Shown here one piece after another: positions 42,111 through 50,432 of a stretch of DNA of 64,000 bases. The position numbers and the translations under genes were made by a program. The notes under the pieces were generated by a model. That model saw nothing but the letters and a program-made list of their open reading frames with translations. It did no database searches and was not told the origin of the DNA. The first letter of the stretch is position 1. Each line of letters begins with the position of its first letter. The stretch is taken from the NCBI GenBank assembly GCA_001595385.3, contig LVEI03000001.1, positions 1,951,501 to 2,015,500 of the forward strand. Direction: 5' to 3'. Origin of the DNA: Deltaproteobacteria bacterium GWC2_55_46. GTDB taxonomy: Bacteria; Desulfobacterota; GWC2-55-46.

Positions 42111-42138
42111 AAAAAGGCCGGGTAATCCCCGGCCTTCC
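42111..42138 (-). terminator. terminator of the monoheme cytochrome gene
   Basis: Read on the minus strand, AAGGCCGGG and CCCGGCCTT form a hairpin followed by TTT. It lies 20 bp after the stop codon. Confidence 0.8.
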
Positions 42139-42159
42139 CCGCCTTCTTCAGAGGTAAGT

Positions 42160-42489
42160 CTACTGGGCAAGGCTCTTTATCTGGGCGATGACGGACTTGA
42201 TATCGTCGTCGTTCATGGTCTGCTTTGGCATGCCTATGGCGAACTGCTTGTATTTCTTCTCCGCCCCGTTGCGGCCGTTCTTGATGACCTGCGTGATGTC
42301 AGCGTCAGAGGAGGTCTTTATGAACTGGTTGCCCTTGAAGGCCGGCGCCATGGCCGTTCCCTGCCCCTCGGCACCGTGGCAGGTACCGCATTTGGATTTG
42401 AAGATGGAGGCGCCGTCAGCCGCGATGGACATTGAGGCCGAAGCCATTACTACAGCTGCCGCCAGAGTGAAACCCATGATTCTTTTCAT
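42160..42489 (-). CDS. small monoheme cytochrome c (class I)
   Basis: 109 residues: signal peptide (GFTLAAAVVMASASMSIAA) and a class I cytochrome fold with haem site CGTCH near residue 34, GQGTAMAPAFKGN after it and a distal Met in IGMPKQTM near residue 87. It is periplasmic. The ATG at 42487-42489 has a GGAGG upstream; a much longer frame upstream of it lacks a ribosome site. It is a soluble electron carrier, possibly for terminal oxidases or other periplasmic enzymes. Confidence 0.9.
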   Translation of the reverse strand: MKRIMGFTLAAAVVMASASMSIAADGASIFKSKCGTCHGAEGQGTAMAPAFKGNQFIKTSSDADITQVIKNGRNGAEKKYKQFAIGMPKQTMNDDDIKSVIAQIKSLAQ

Positions 42490-42712
42490 TTTGTTACCCT
42501 CCTTATTATCTGGTTTTTTACGGGCTTGGGCCCGCTTTGAGCGGGATTCTGCCAAACCCGCGTCAAGTTGGATTTTTTCAGGGATCGATTTCAGATAAGT
42601 ATATCGTAAGTTCCGCGGAGCGCAACCGGGGCGGGTATTTTTGTAAAATTTCAGGTTTCGTGGCCGTCCAGATGAGTGGATTGGGCAAAAAACAGCCCTG
42701 TCCAGAATTCCC

Positions 42713-42746
42713 TTGACAGAGAGGGTATTTTTGTATACTGTATACA
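42713..42746 (+). promoter_or_regulatory. promoter and palindromic operator upstream of mdh
   Basis: TTGACA at 42713-42718 with TATACT at 42734-42739 (15-bp spacer). The -10 is inside a perfect palindrome TGTATAC-T-GTATACA at 42732-42746. GTATAC-centred sites are typical of GntR/FadR-type regulators. The 382-base gap between the cytochrome gene and mdh holds this and no gene. Confidence 0.6.
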
Positions 42747-42871
42747 CTGAAAATACCCCAGCCACCAGACTCATCCGTTTGTTAAAAAGGTCAGCTCGTT
42801 CCGGTACCCGGGAAGTTACCGTCGGGCCGGCAGGCTCTTTCGTTATAGTGCTTATTCCCTGAGGAGGTCAG

Positions 42872-43807
42872 ATGGCCCGGAAAAAGATAACCGTAGTAGG
42901 TGCCGGCCATGTAGGCGCCCACACCGCCCTCTGGGTGGCTACAAAAGAGCTTGGGGACGTGGTGCTCCTCGATATAGTCGAGGGCGTGCCGCAGGGCAAG
43001 GCCCTGGACCTGATGGAAGCCGCTCCTGTTGAGTGCTTCGACTCCAGCGTGAGGGGCACAAACGACTACAGTGAGACCGCTGGCTCCGACGTGGTCATAG
43101 TCACGGCTGGCATACCCCGCAAGCCCGGGATGAGCAGAAGCGACCTCATCAACACCAACGTAGGCATCCTTAAAAGCGTCATAGAGAATATCGTCAAGTA
43201 CTCGCCCGACGCCCACCTCCTTATAGTAACAAACCCGCTCGACGTGATGGTCTACGCGGCCTGGAAGCTCTCCGGCTTTCCGCCGCAGAGGATCATGGGC
43301 CTTTCCGGAGCGCTCGACGGCTCGAGGATGAGGTCTTTTATCGCCATGGAGCTTGGCGTTTCCATGCGCGACGTGCACGCGATGGTCATCGGCGGCCATG
43401 CCGACGAGATGGTCCCCTTGAAAAGGTACGCTACCGTCTCAGGTATCCCGGTAACCCAGCTTATCGAGGCCGACAGGCTCTCCTCCATCATGGAAAGGAC
43501 AAAGAAGGCCGGTGGAGAGATAGTATCGCTTCTGAAGACCGGGAGCGCCTACTACGCCCCTTCCGCGGCCGTGGCCGAGATGTGCGAGGCCATTATAAAG
43601 GATAAGAAGCGCGTCATGCCATGCGCCGCCTATTTAAGCGGCCAGTACGGCGTCGAAGGCATGTTCATAGGGGTTCCGGTCGTCGTCGGGGCTGGCGGGG
43701 CCGAGAGGATAATAGAGATAGATCTCGACCAGAATGAAAAGAAGGCTTTCATGGATTCCGTCACGGCCGTAAAGGGCCTTATAAACGATCTTGGCATCGG
43801 GAAGTAG
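42872..43807 (+). CDS. mdh: malate dehydrogenase (LDH-like type)
   Basis: NAD-dependent interconversion of malate and oxaloacetate. 311 residues, with [14 protein letters not shown] near residue 8, the loop [15 protein letters not shown] near residue 77 (arginines after GIPR are the malate-type substrate residues), [14 protein letters not shown] near residue 117 and the catalytic His in [11 protein letters not shown] near residue 172. AGGAGG precedes the ATG. It begins the 21-kb plus-strand block and follows a palindromic operator, so its promoter probably controls much of the block. Confidence 0.95.
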   Translation: MARKKITVVGAGHVGAHTALWVATKELGDVVLLDIVEGVPQGKALDLMEAAPVECFDSSVRGTNDYSETAGSDVVIVTAGIPRKPGMSRSDLINTNVGILKSVIENIVKYSPDAHLLIVTNPLDVMVYAAWKLSGFPPQRIMGLSGALDGSRMRSFIAMELGVSMRDVHAMVIGGHADEMVPLKRYATVSGIPVTQLIEADRLSSIMERTKKAGGEIVSLLKTGSAYYAPSAAVAEMCEAIIKDKKRVMPCAAYLSGQYGVEGMFIGVPVVVGAGGAERIIEIDLDQNEKKAFMDSVTAVKGLINDLGIGK

Positions 43808-43816
43808 GAAGAAGGT

Positions 43817-44659
43817 TTGGCTTTGAGACAGGTATCTGTAAAGGATATAGCCGGAAAGGTCAGGGACCTCTGCATAAGCGCGGCCTGCAACCTTGAGCCG
43901 GATGTGGCAAAGGCGCTTAAGGCGGCCTTTAAGTCGGAGGAATCGCAGCTCGGGCGTGAGGTCCTCGGCCAGATAGTCGAGAACTTCGAGATAGCCGAAA
44001 GCGAAAACCTGCCAATGTGCCAGGATACCGGCATAGCGGTCTTTTTTATAGAGGTCGGCAGGGAGGTCTCTCTTGACGGCTCCCTCGAAGACGCTATAAA
44101 CGAAGGTGTGCGCCAGGGCTACAGGGATGGGTACCTGAGGAAATCGGTCTGCCACCCGCTTAAAAGGATCAACACCGGAGACAATACCCCCGCCATAATA
44201 CACACCTCCTTCGTCGAAGGGGACAAGATAAAGATAAAGATAGCCCCCAAGGGCGCTGGCAGCGAAAACATGAGCCGCCTCAAGATGCTCAAGCCCGCCG
44301 AAGGGGTCGAGGGCATAAAGGCCTTCGTGGTCGAGACCATAAAAGACGCTGGCGGCAACCCCTGCCCGCCGATAGTCGTGGGCCTGGGCATAGGCGGCAG
44401 CTTCGAGAAGTGCGCCATACTCGCCAAAAAGGCCCTTCTACGCCCGGTTGGGAGCGTAAACCCTGATGAGGACCTCAAGAAGCTCGAAGCCGAGCTTCTT
44501 GAGAAGGTAAACGACCTCGGGATCGGCCCCATGGGCTTCGGCGGAAGGATAACGGCCCTCGGGGTCCATATCGAGGCACACCCCTGCCACATAGCGAGCC
44601 TCCCGGTGGCGATAAATATCCAGTGCCACGCCGGAAGGCACAAGGAGGCGGTGATCTGA
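43817..44659 (+). CDS. fumA: class I fumarate hydratase, alpha subunit
   Basis: Catalytic-half subunit of the iron-sulfur fumarase that interconverts fumarate and malate. 280 residues; cysteines in MCQDTGIAVFF near residue 68, CPPIVVGLGIGG near residue 190 and CHIASLPVAINIQCH near residue 257 fit the cluster-bearing alpha subunit. The start is probably TTG, at 43817 or 43823: GGAAGAAGG is at 43807-43815 and its spacing fits the second better. The stop overlaps the beta start. Confidence 0.92.
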   Translation: MALRQVSVKDIAGKVRDLCISAACNLEPDVAKALKAAFKSEESQLGREVLGQIVENFEIAESENLPMCQDTGIAVFFIEVGREVSLDGSLEDAINEGVRQGYRDGYLRKSVCHPLKRINTGDNTPAIIHTSFVEGDKIKIKIAPKGAGSENMSRLKMLKPAEGVEGIKAFVVETIKDAGGNPCPPIVVGLGIGGSFEKCAILAKKALLRPVGSVNPDEDLKKLEAELLEKVNDLGIGPMGFGGRITALGVHIEAHPCHIASLPVAINIQCHAGRHKEAVI

Positions 44660-45219
44660 TGGGTGAGCCGGTGAGGATATCCGCCCCATTGACAGATGAG
44701 ATGGTGGGGAAGCTCAGGGCAGGGGACAAGGTCCTTATTACCGGCGTCCTCTATACCGCCCGGGACGCGGCGCACAAGAGGCTCATTGAGCTTCTGGACG
44801 CCGGCAAGGAGCTGCCCTTCGATATAAAGGGGCAGATGATCTATTACGTTGGCCCGACCCCGGAGAAGCCCGGGGAGGTCATCGGCTCTGCCGGGCCTAC
44901 CACAAGCGGCAGGATGGATGCCTATACTCCGAGGCTCCTTGACCTGGGGCTCAAGGGCATGGTCGGCAAGGGCGCAAGGAGCAAGGAAGTCCTTGAGTCG
45001 ATAAAGAAGAACAAGGCCGTATACATGGCGGCCGTTGGGGGAGCTGCCGCCCTCATAAGGCGTTCGATAAAGAAGGCTGAAATAATCGCTTACGAAGATC
45101 TCGGCCCCGAGGCCATAAGAAGGCTTGAGGTGGTCGATTTCCCGGCGATAGTTGTGAACGATATCTACGGAGGGGACCTCTTCCTCCAGGGCGTTGAAAA
45201 GTACAGGAGGGTCTCTTGA
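44659..45219 (+). CDS. fumB: class I fumarate hydratase, beta subunit
   Basis: C-terminal half of the two-subunit class I fumarase. 186 residues from ATG 44659, which overlaps the alpha stop; a start 12 codons upstream would run inside the alpha gene. Motifs are SAPLTDEMVGKLRAGDKVLITG, IYYVGPTPEKPGEVIGSAGPTTSGRMD near residue 70 and a C-terminal PAIVVNDIYGGDLF. Coupled to hdrC, whose TTG overlaps its stop. Confidence 0.93.
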   Translation: MGEPVRISAPLTDEMVGKLRAGDKVLITGVLYTARDAAHKRLIELLDAGKELPFDIKGQMIYYVGPTPEKPGEVIGSAGPTTSGRMDAYTPRLLDLGLKGMVGKGARSKEVLESIKKNKAVYMAAVGGAAALIRRSIKKAEIIAYEDLGPEAIRRLEVVDFPAIVVNDIYGGDLFLQGVEKYRRVS

Positions 45220-45623
45220 AGATAACCCTTGCCAATGCGGACGTTAACAGCGTCGCGGTAAAGCACGTCGAGAGGTTGAGCGGGGAGGACCTCAAAAGGT
45301 GCTACCAGTGCGGCAACTGCTCGGCAGGCTGCCCGGTCTCCTACGCGATGGAGATACCCCCGACCAAGGTCATGAGGTACCTCCAGCTCGGCGACATAGA
45401 GGCTGTAAAGAAGGCCAACACGATGTGGCTCTGCGTTGGCTGCCTCCAGTGCTACTCAAGGTGCCCGAAGGGCTGTAGCGTCGCGGCGGTCCTTGAGGCC
45501 ATGCGGCAGGACGCATTGAGGTGCGGCGAGGGTAAGACCGAGATAAAGGACCTGCCGATGCCGCTTCTCAAGAAGGCGCCGCAGCAGGCCCTGGTATGCG
45601 GGTTCAGGAAGTTTGTTAGCTGA
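45216..45623 (+). CDS. hdrC: HdrC-like two-[4Fe-4S] subunit
   Basis: 135 residues with two clusters: CYQCGNCSAGCP near residue 29 and CVGCLQCYSRCPKGC near residue 73, the HdrC pattern. HdrC passes electrons between HdrA and HdrB of heterodisulfide-reductase-like complexes. The TTG start overlaps the fumB stop. With hdrB, hdrA, mvhD and flx-like genes following, it belongs to a bacterial Flx-Hdr complex rather than the methanogen enzyme. Confidence 0.88.
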   Translation: MKITLANADVNSVAVKHVERLSGEDLKRCYQCGNCSAGCPVSYAMEIPPTKVMRYLQLGDIEAVKKANTMWLCVGCLQCYSRCPKGCSVAAVLEAMRQDALRCGEGKTEIKDLPMPLLKKAPQQALVCGFRKFVS

Positions 45624-45731
45624 GGTCTGTTTTTCATGCCGGTAAACAATGCATCTGCGTCGTAGGGCAGTTTGGATTTATTAGCAAGACGTTCAAGACC
45701 CAGAAGTAAAACTGAACATAAGACGGTCCCT

Positions 45732-46601
45732 ATGAAGATACCTTATTACCCTGGTTGCACACTAAACACGGTCGCCAAGCACTTCGACACCTCCGCGAGG
45801 AATGCTGCCGAGGCCATGGGCTTCGAGATGGCCGAGCTCAAGCAGTGGAACTGCTGCGGGGCGACCTTCCCGCTCTCCCCTGACAACATTATGGGCTTGA
45901 CCGCCCCTGCAAAGGTCCTCTCGGAAGCCCGCAAGGAGGGGGATACCGTTACCACCCTCTGCTCGGTCTGCTATAACGTTTTGAAGCGCACCAACAAGGT
46001 GATGCGGGACAGCAGGGACAAAAGGGGCGTCGTCAACGGCTTCATAGAGGAGGAGTACGACGGGAGCTTGAACGTCCTCCATTACCTCGAGGTGCTCCGC
46101 GACAAGGTCGGCTTCGCGAAGGTAAAGGAGGCGGTAAAGAGGCCCCTTAAGGGCATAAAGGCGGCAGGTTATTACGGGTGCATGCTGCTGCGTCCCTTTG
46201 AGGATATCGGCATAGACAACGCCGAGAGGCCGACGATATTCGAGGACCTCCTGAAGGCGCTTGGGGCTGAAGCCGTAGAGTTCCCTAACAAGATCGAGTG
46301 CTGCGGGGCGCATGTAACGATGAATAACGACGAGGTCGTAACGCGCCTGTCCGGGAGCGTCATGACATCTGCCGTAGGCTCCGGCGCAGAGCTCATCGTC
46401 ACAAGCTGCCCGCTTTGCCAGTATAATCTCGAGAAGAGCCAGCCGGCCGTGCAGAGGCAGAGCGGAGGCTTCGTGCCGGTGCCGGTCGTATACTTTACCC
46501 AGGCCCTGGGATTAGCCCTCGGCCAGGATATAGAGACATTGGGTTTTGAGAAGAACGCGACAGACGTGATGCCGCTCCTTAAGAAAAAGGGTATCGTGTA
46601 G
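45732..46601 (+). CDS. hdrB: HdrB-like CCG-domain subunit
   Basis: 289 residues from ATG 45732. Two CCG domains with cysteines in YPGCTLN near residue 8, NCCGATF near residue 40, CSVCYN near residue 77, YGCMLLRP near residue 153, ECCGAHVT near residue 194 and CPLCQYNLE near residue 231 give the catalytic cluster set for disulfide reduction or its analogue. In the Flx-Hdr complexes this subunit is believed to reduce a thiol/disulfide partner. A decayed repeat-like stretch lies between hdrC and this gene (45624-45731). Confidence 0.9.
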   Translation: MKIPYYPGCTLNTVAKHFDTSARNAAEAMGFEMAELKQWNCCGATFPLSPDNIMGLTAPAKVLSEARKEGDTVTTLCSVCYNVLKRTNKVMRDSRDKRGVVNGFIEEEYDGSLNVLHYLEVLRDKVGFAKVKEAVKRPLKGIKAAGYYGCMLLRPFEDIGIDNAERPTIFEDLLKALGAEAVEFPNKIECCGAHVTMNNDEVVTRLSGSVMTSAVGSGAELIVTSCPLCQYNLEKSQPAVQRQSGGFVPVPVVYFTQALGLALGQDIETLGFEKNATDVMPLLKKKGIV

Positions 46602-46636
46602 TTAAAGCAGGTCCAACGTCCCACGAGGAAAGAGTT

Positions 46637-48610
46637 ATGCCGAGAATCGGAGTCTTTGTCTGCCAGTGCGGGAATAACATAGCGGCTACCGTAGATACCA
46701 GGAAGGTTGCCGAGGATATGTCCCAGTTACCGGGCGTGGCCTACACATGCGACTACAAGTTCATGTGCTCTTCTCCCGGGCAGGAGATGCTCAAGCAGGC
46801 CATAAAGGAGCAGAAGCTCGACGGCGTCATCGTCTCCGCCTGCTCGCCGCACATGCACGAGAAGACCTTCAGGAAGGCCTCCGAGGCCGCCGGTCTCAAC
46901 CCTTACCAGTGCGAGATAACCAACATCCGTGAGCAGTGCTCCTGGGTGCACCACGACAGAACAAAGGCGACCGGGACAGCGAAGTCCATTGACCTCACCA
47001 GGATGACGATTCAGAGGCTCAAGAAGAACAAGCCTCTCAAGAAGATAAAGATACCGGTCAAGAAAAAGGCGCTCGTCATAGGCGGCGGCATAGCCGGCAT
47101 ACAGGCGGCCCTCGACATAGCAGAGGGCGGCAGGGAAGTGATACTCGTCGAGAAGGAGCCTTCGATCGGCGGCAACATGGCCAAGCTCTCGGAGACCTTC
47201 CCCACGATGGACTGCTCGCAGTGTATCCTCACCCCCAAGATGGTCGAGGCCGAGCTCAACGAGCAGATAACGCTTTATACCTACTCTGAGGTCGAGAAGG
47301 TCGAAGGCTACATCGGCAACTTTACCGTTACGGTAAGGAGGAAGGCCAAGTACGTCGACGAGGAGACCTGCACAGGGTGCGGCGAGTGCACTGAGAAGTG
47401 CCCGTTCAAGGTGACAAGCTCCTTTGAGATGGGCTTGAGCAAGAGAAAGGTCATATACACGCCCTTCCCGCAGGCGGTGCCGAACATACCGGTCATAGAC
47501 GCGGCCAACTGCCCTAAGATACAGAAGGACAAGTGCGGCGCGTGCGCCATTGTCTGCGGCCCGAAATCGATAGATTTCAAGATGCAGGACAAGCTCGTAA
47601 CCGAAGAGGTCGGCGCGATAGTTGTGGCCACCGGCTACCAGCTCATGCCCAACGAGCACTTCGGCGAGTACGGCTACGGCAGGATAAAGGACGTAATAAG
47701 CGGCCTCCAGTTCGAGAGGCTCGCCTCATCCTCTGGCCCGACGGGCGGCGAGATAAGGAGGCTCTCGGACGGCAAGACCCCCCAGAGCGTGGTCTTCATC
47801 CAGTGCTCCGGCTCGAGGGACGAGAAGAAGGGCGTCTCCTACTGCTCCAAGATATGCTGTATGTACACCGCCAAGCACACGAAGCTTTACGCCCACAAGG
47901 TGCACGGCGGACAGTCATACGTCTTCTACATGGACATCCGCTCCGGCGGAAAGAGGTACGAGGAGTTCGTGCGCGGCGCCATAGAGCAGGACGGCGCGAT
48001 GTATCTCCGAGGGCGCGTATCGAGGGTATACGAGCGTGACGGCAAGGTCATAGTGCAGGGCGCCGACACGCTTAGCGGTTCTCAGGTCGAGATAGAGGCC
48101 GACATGGTGGTGCTTGCCACCGCGATGGTCGCGAGGGACGGCGCGGATACCGTCGCGCAGAGGCTCGGCATAGGCTACGACAAGGACAGGTTCTATAACG
48201 AGTACCATCCGAAGCTAAAGCCGGTCGAGACGGTCACGGCGGGCATATACCTCGCCGGCTCCTGCATGGGGCCGATGGACATACCCGAGACCGTGGCGCA
48301 GGGCAGCGCCGCCGCGAGCAAGGTGCTGGCGCTTTTCTCGGCGGACGAGATGGCGAGGGAGCCGATTACCTCTGAGGTCAACAAGGCCACCTGTAACGCC
48401 TGCTGGGACTGTGTCACTGCCTGCCCGTACAACGCGATAGACAGGGACGCGGTAAAGGACAGGAACGGCAATATAGTGAGACGCCTCGCGAAGGTCAACG
48501 AAGGCCTCTGCCAGGGCTGCGGGGTCTGCATCGCGGCGTGCAGGTCGAAGTCGATAGACTTGAAAGGTTATACGGACGAGCAGGTTTACGCGGCTATAAG
48601 CGCGTTTTGA
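46637..48610 (+). CDS. hdrA: HdrA-like flavin/iron-sulfur bifurcating subunit
   Basis: 657 residues. An N-terminal cysteine stretch (VFVCQCGNNIA), then FAD-binding VIGGGIAGIQAALDIAEGG near residue 149, PTMDCSQCILTPKMVE near residue 191, a ferredoxin domain with CTGCGECTEKCPF near residue 244 and CGACAIVCGPK near residue 301, and a C-terminal pair CNACWDCVTACP and CQGCGVCIAACRSK. The flavin of HdrA is where electron bifurcation takes place in characterised homologues. It sends low-potential electrons to ferredoxin; in this window Kor would consume them. Confidence 0.92.
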   Translation: MPRIGVFVCQCGNNIAATVDTRKVAEDMSQLPGVAYTCDYKFMCSSPGQEMLKQAIKEQKLDGVIVSACSPHMHEKTFRKASEAAGLNPYQCEITNIREQCSWVHHDRTKATGTAKSIDLTRMTIQRLKKNKPLKKIKIPVKKKALVIGGGIAGIQAALDIAEGGREVILVEKEPSIGGNMAKLSETFPTMDCSQCILTPKMVEAELNEQITLYTYSEVEKVEGYIGNFTVTVRRKAKYVDEETCTGCGECTEKCPFKVTSSFEMGLSKRKVIYTPFPQAVPNIPVIDAANCPKIQKDKCGACAIVCGPKSIDFKMQDKLVTEEVGAIVVATGYQLMPNEHFGEYGYGRIKDVISGLQFERLASSSGPTGGEIRRLSDGKTPQSVVFIQCSGSRDEKKGVSYCSKICCMYTAKHTKLYAHKVHGGQSYVFYMDIRSGGKRYEEFVRGAIEQDGAMYLRGRVSRVYERDGKVIVQGADTLSGSQVEIEADMVVLATAMVARDGADTVAQRLGIGYDKDRFYNEYHPKLKPVETVTAGIYLAGSCMGPMDIPETVAQGSAAASKVLALFSADEMAREPITSEVNKATCNACWDCVTACPYNAIDRDAVKDRNGNIVRRLAKVNEGLCQGCGVCIAACRSKSIDLKGYTDEQVYAAISAF

Positions 48611-48613
48611 CGG

Positions 48614-48736
48614 ATTCTTGCCCTAAACGCCCATCTGCTGTGTCAGGGCTGCGGGCTTGAATCCTCACATACTAAAAAAGTATGCTGCGGTTCAACCCCT
48701 TGCCCTTCCTTGCATCTGGGCATTTATGACAAGAAT
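48614..48736. repeat. 123-bp palindromic element between hdrA and mvhD
   Basis: Outer ends TTCTTGCCCTAAACGCCCA and TGGGCATTTATGACAAGAA match as inverted repeats at 16 of 19 positions. Inner arms carry CCATCTGC and TTGCATCTGGG, and a centre CATACT-AAAA-AGTATG. Size and layout match the 124-bp repeat at 61964-62087, though the outer ends differ. It sits in the operon without a terminator T-run. Confidence 0.7.
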
Positions 48737-48763
48737 GGTTAACGAGAATACGGGAAAACGAAT

Positions 48764-49225
48764 ATGAGCGGACACACTGAAGAGACTACTGCAAGCGGCG
48801 GCTTCGAGCCGAAGATAATGGCCTTTGTCTGCAACTGGTGCACTTACGCGGGCGCTGACCTCGCTGGCACCAGCAGGATGGAGTACAGGCCGAACGTAAG
48901 GATAGTCAAGCTCCCCTGCACAGGGCGCATTGACCCGCTATTTATCCTCAAGGCCTTTGAGAACGGCGCCGACGGGGTCCTGGTCTCTGGCTGCCACCCC
49001 GGCGACTGCCATTACACGACAGGCAACTACCACGCCAGGAGGCGCTGGATAGGCTTCAAGAACCTCCTTGAGTTCGCTGGCGTGGACATGATGAGGCTTC
49101 ATTTTTCGTGGGTATCGGCCTCTGAGGCCATAAAGTGGGTCGACCTCATAAACAGGGTCACAGACGAGGTCAAGGCCCTCGGGCCCTTCATGGAGTACAA
49201 GGGGCTTAAAGAGGTGACCGAATAA
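48764..49225 (+). CDS. mvhD: MvhD/FlxD-type [2Fe-2S] subunit
   Basis: 153 residues. CNWCTYAGAD near residue 23 and the cysteines in VKLPCTGRID near residue 52 and SGCHPGDCHY near residue 75 fit the MvhD family, which links a NAD(P)H- or hydrogen-oxidising module to HdrA. With the flx-like genes downstream it acts as FlxD. ATG 48764 lies 27 bp after the palindromic element. Confidence 0.9.
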   Translation: MSGHTEETTASGGFEPKIMAFVCNWCTYAGADLAGTSRMEYRPNVRIVKLPCTGRIDPLFILKAFENGADGVLVSGCHPGDCHYTTGNYHARRRWIGFKNLLEFAGVDMMRLHFSWVSASEAIKWVDLINRVTDEVKALGPFMEYKGLKEVTE

Positions 49226-49237
49226 CTGGGGGTAGGT

Positions 49238-49459
49238 ATGGGGACCGAGGTCTCTGTAAGCGCGGTGCTCATAGAGAGGGAAGACGGCACGTACAGGGCT
49301 AACTGCCCGGAGCTCAATATCAGCTCCGAAGGCGAAAGCTCGGAAGAGGCCTTTGAGAACCTCAAGGCCGCCGCGCAAAAACATGTAAGGGAAACTGGCG
49401 CGGAGGGTCTCCGGATGAGCCAGGTGAAATGCATGAAGTTCAAGGTAACGATAGATTAG
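49238..49459 (+). CDS. HicB-like small protein
   Basis: 73 residues in the HicB antitoxin/RNase H-like fold: VSAVLIEREDGTYRANCPELNISSEGESSEEAFENLK matches the family's substrate-side pattern. It lacks a DNA-binding C-terminal domain, and no HicA toxin is next to it. It lies 12 bp after flxD and 45 bp before flxC, co-directional in the operon. Its role here is unknown; such orphan domains can be regulators or remnants. Confidence 0.75.
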   Translation: MGTEVSVSAVLIEREDGTYRANCPELNISSEGESSEEAFENLKAAAQKHVRETGAEGLRMSQVKCMKFKVTID

Positions 49460-49504
49460 AAGCGGGGCGGTCCGGGCAAGCCCCGGAGGTCCGAAGAGAA
49501 GGAA

Positions 49505-50398
49505 ATGGAAAATACTTTAAGGCAGAAAGCGAAAGAGCTACTTACCTCCGGCGAGGTAAAGGTCGTAATAGGCTGGGGCTGGAACAAGAAGAAGACCTAT
49601 ACCACCCCTGTCTTCATAACCGACCCTGCCGAGGCTGATCTGCTCGTCTGGAACCCCCGGTGCGTAAACAACCTCTCGGTATACCTCACGAGGAAGTACA
49701 GGGACATCCAGAAGATCGGCACTCCCGCGATAGTGGCCAAGGGCTGCGACATAAAGAACATCGCCGTCCTCATCTCGGAAGCGCAGCTCAAAAGGGAGGA
49801 CGTCTATATAATCGGCGTGACCTGCGGCGGCGTGGCTTACCGTCAGGAGCTCTGGAAGGGTGAGCTTACCCCTCAGATAATGCCGACCAAGTGCCATAAC
49901 TGCGACGTCAGGAATCCGCACATAGCTGATTTCGTTGTCGGGGAAAAATCCTCCTTCGTACCGCCCGAGGCCCCGACCGGCATGGTCTTCGACAAGATCA
50001 AGGAACTCGACTCCAAAAGCTCTTCAGAGAGATGGGCCTTCTGGATAAGCGAGTTTTCCAGGTGCATAAAGTGCTACGCCTGCAGGCAGGTCTGCTCGCT
50101 CTGCTACTGCGAGAGGTGCATAACCGAGAAGAACATGCCGCAGTGGGTAGAGACCTCGGCGCACCCGAGGGGCACCCTCTCATGGAACCTGATCCGGGCC
50201 ATGCACCTCGCTGGAAGGTGTACATTCTGCGGCGAGTGCGAGAGGTCGTGCCCTGTGAACATACCGTTGAACCTTGTGAACCAGAAGCTCATAACGGTTG
50301 TGAAGGAAGCGTTCGATTACAGGTCCGGCTACGACGAGAAGGTCCATCCGCCGATGATCGTCTTTAGCCCCGATGACAGGGAAAACTTCATAAAATGA
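49505..50398 (+). CDS. Flx-type iron-sulfur subunit (FlxC/FlxB-like)
   Basis: 297 residues. N-terminal half without cofactor motifs (VKVVIGWGWNKKKTYTTPVF start, CHNCDVRNP near residue 131), then a C-terminal ferredoxin part with CIKCYACRQVCSLCYCERC near residues 188-206 and CTFCGECERSCP near residues 239-250. It resembles the 4Fe-4S subunit between MvhD/FlxD and the FAD/NAD subunit in Flx-Hdr clusters; the exact letter assignment is uncertain. It would shuttle electrons from NADH oxidation to HdrA. Confidence 0.78.
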   Translation: MENTLRQKAKELLTSGEVKVVIGWGWNKKKTYTTPVFITDPAEADLLVWNPRCVNNLSVYLTRKYRDIQKIGTPAIVAKGCDIKNIAVLISEAQLKREDVYIIGVTCGGVAYRQELWKGELTPQIMPTKCHNCDVRNPHIADFVVGEKSSFVPPEAPTGMVFDKIKELDSKSSSERWAFWISEFSRCIKCYACRQVCSLCYCERCITEKNMPQWVETSAHPRGTLSWNLIRAMHLAGRCTFCGECERSCPVNIPLNLVNQKLITVVKEAFDYRSGYDEKVHPPMIVFSPDDRENFIK

Positions 50399-50432
50399 CC
50401 GCTGGCCCCATGCGCGGAACGGTTGAAAGAAG

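Noticed and set aside
45624-45731. Possible copy of the palindromic repeat between hdrC and hdrB
   Set aside because: Only a short GCATCTGCGTCGT match is present, with no inverted ends; possibly a decayed remnant.
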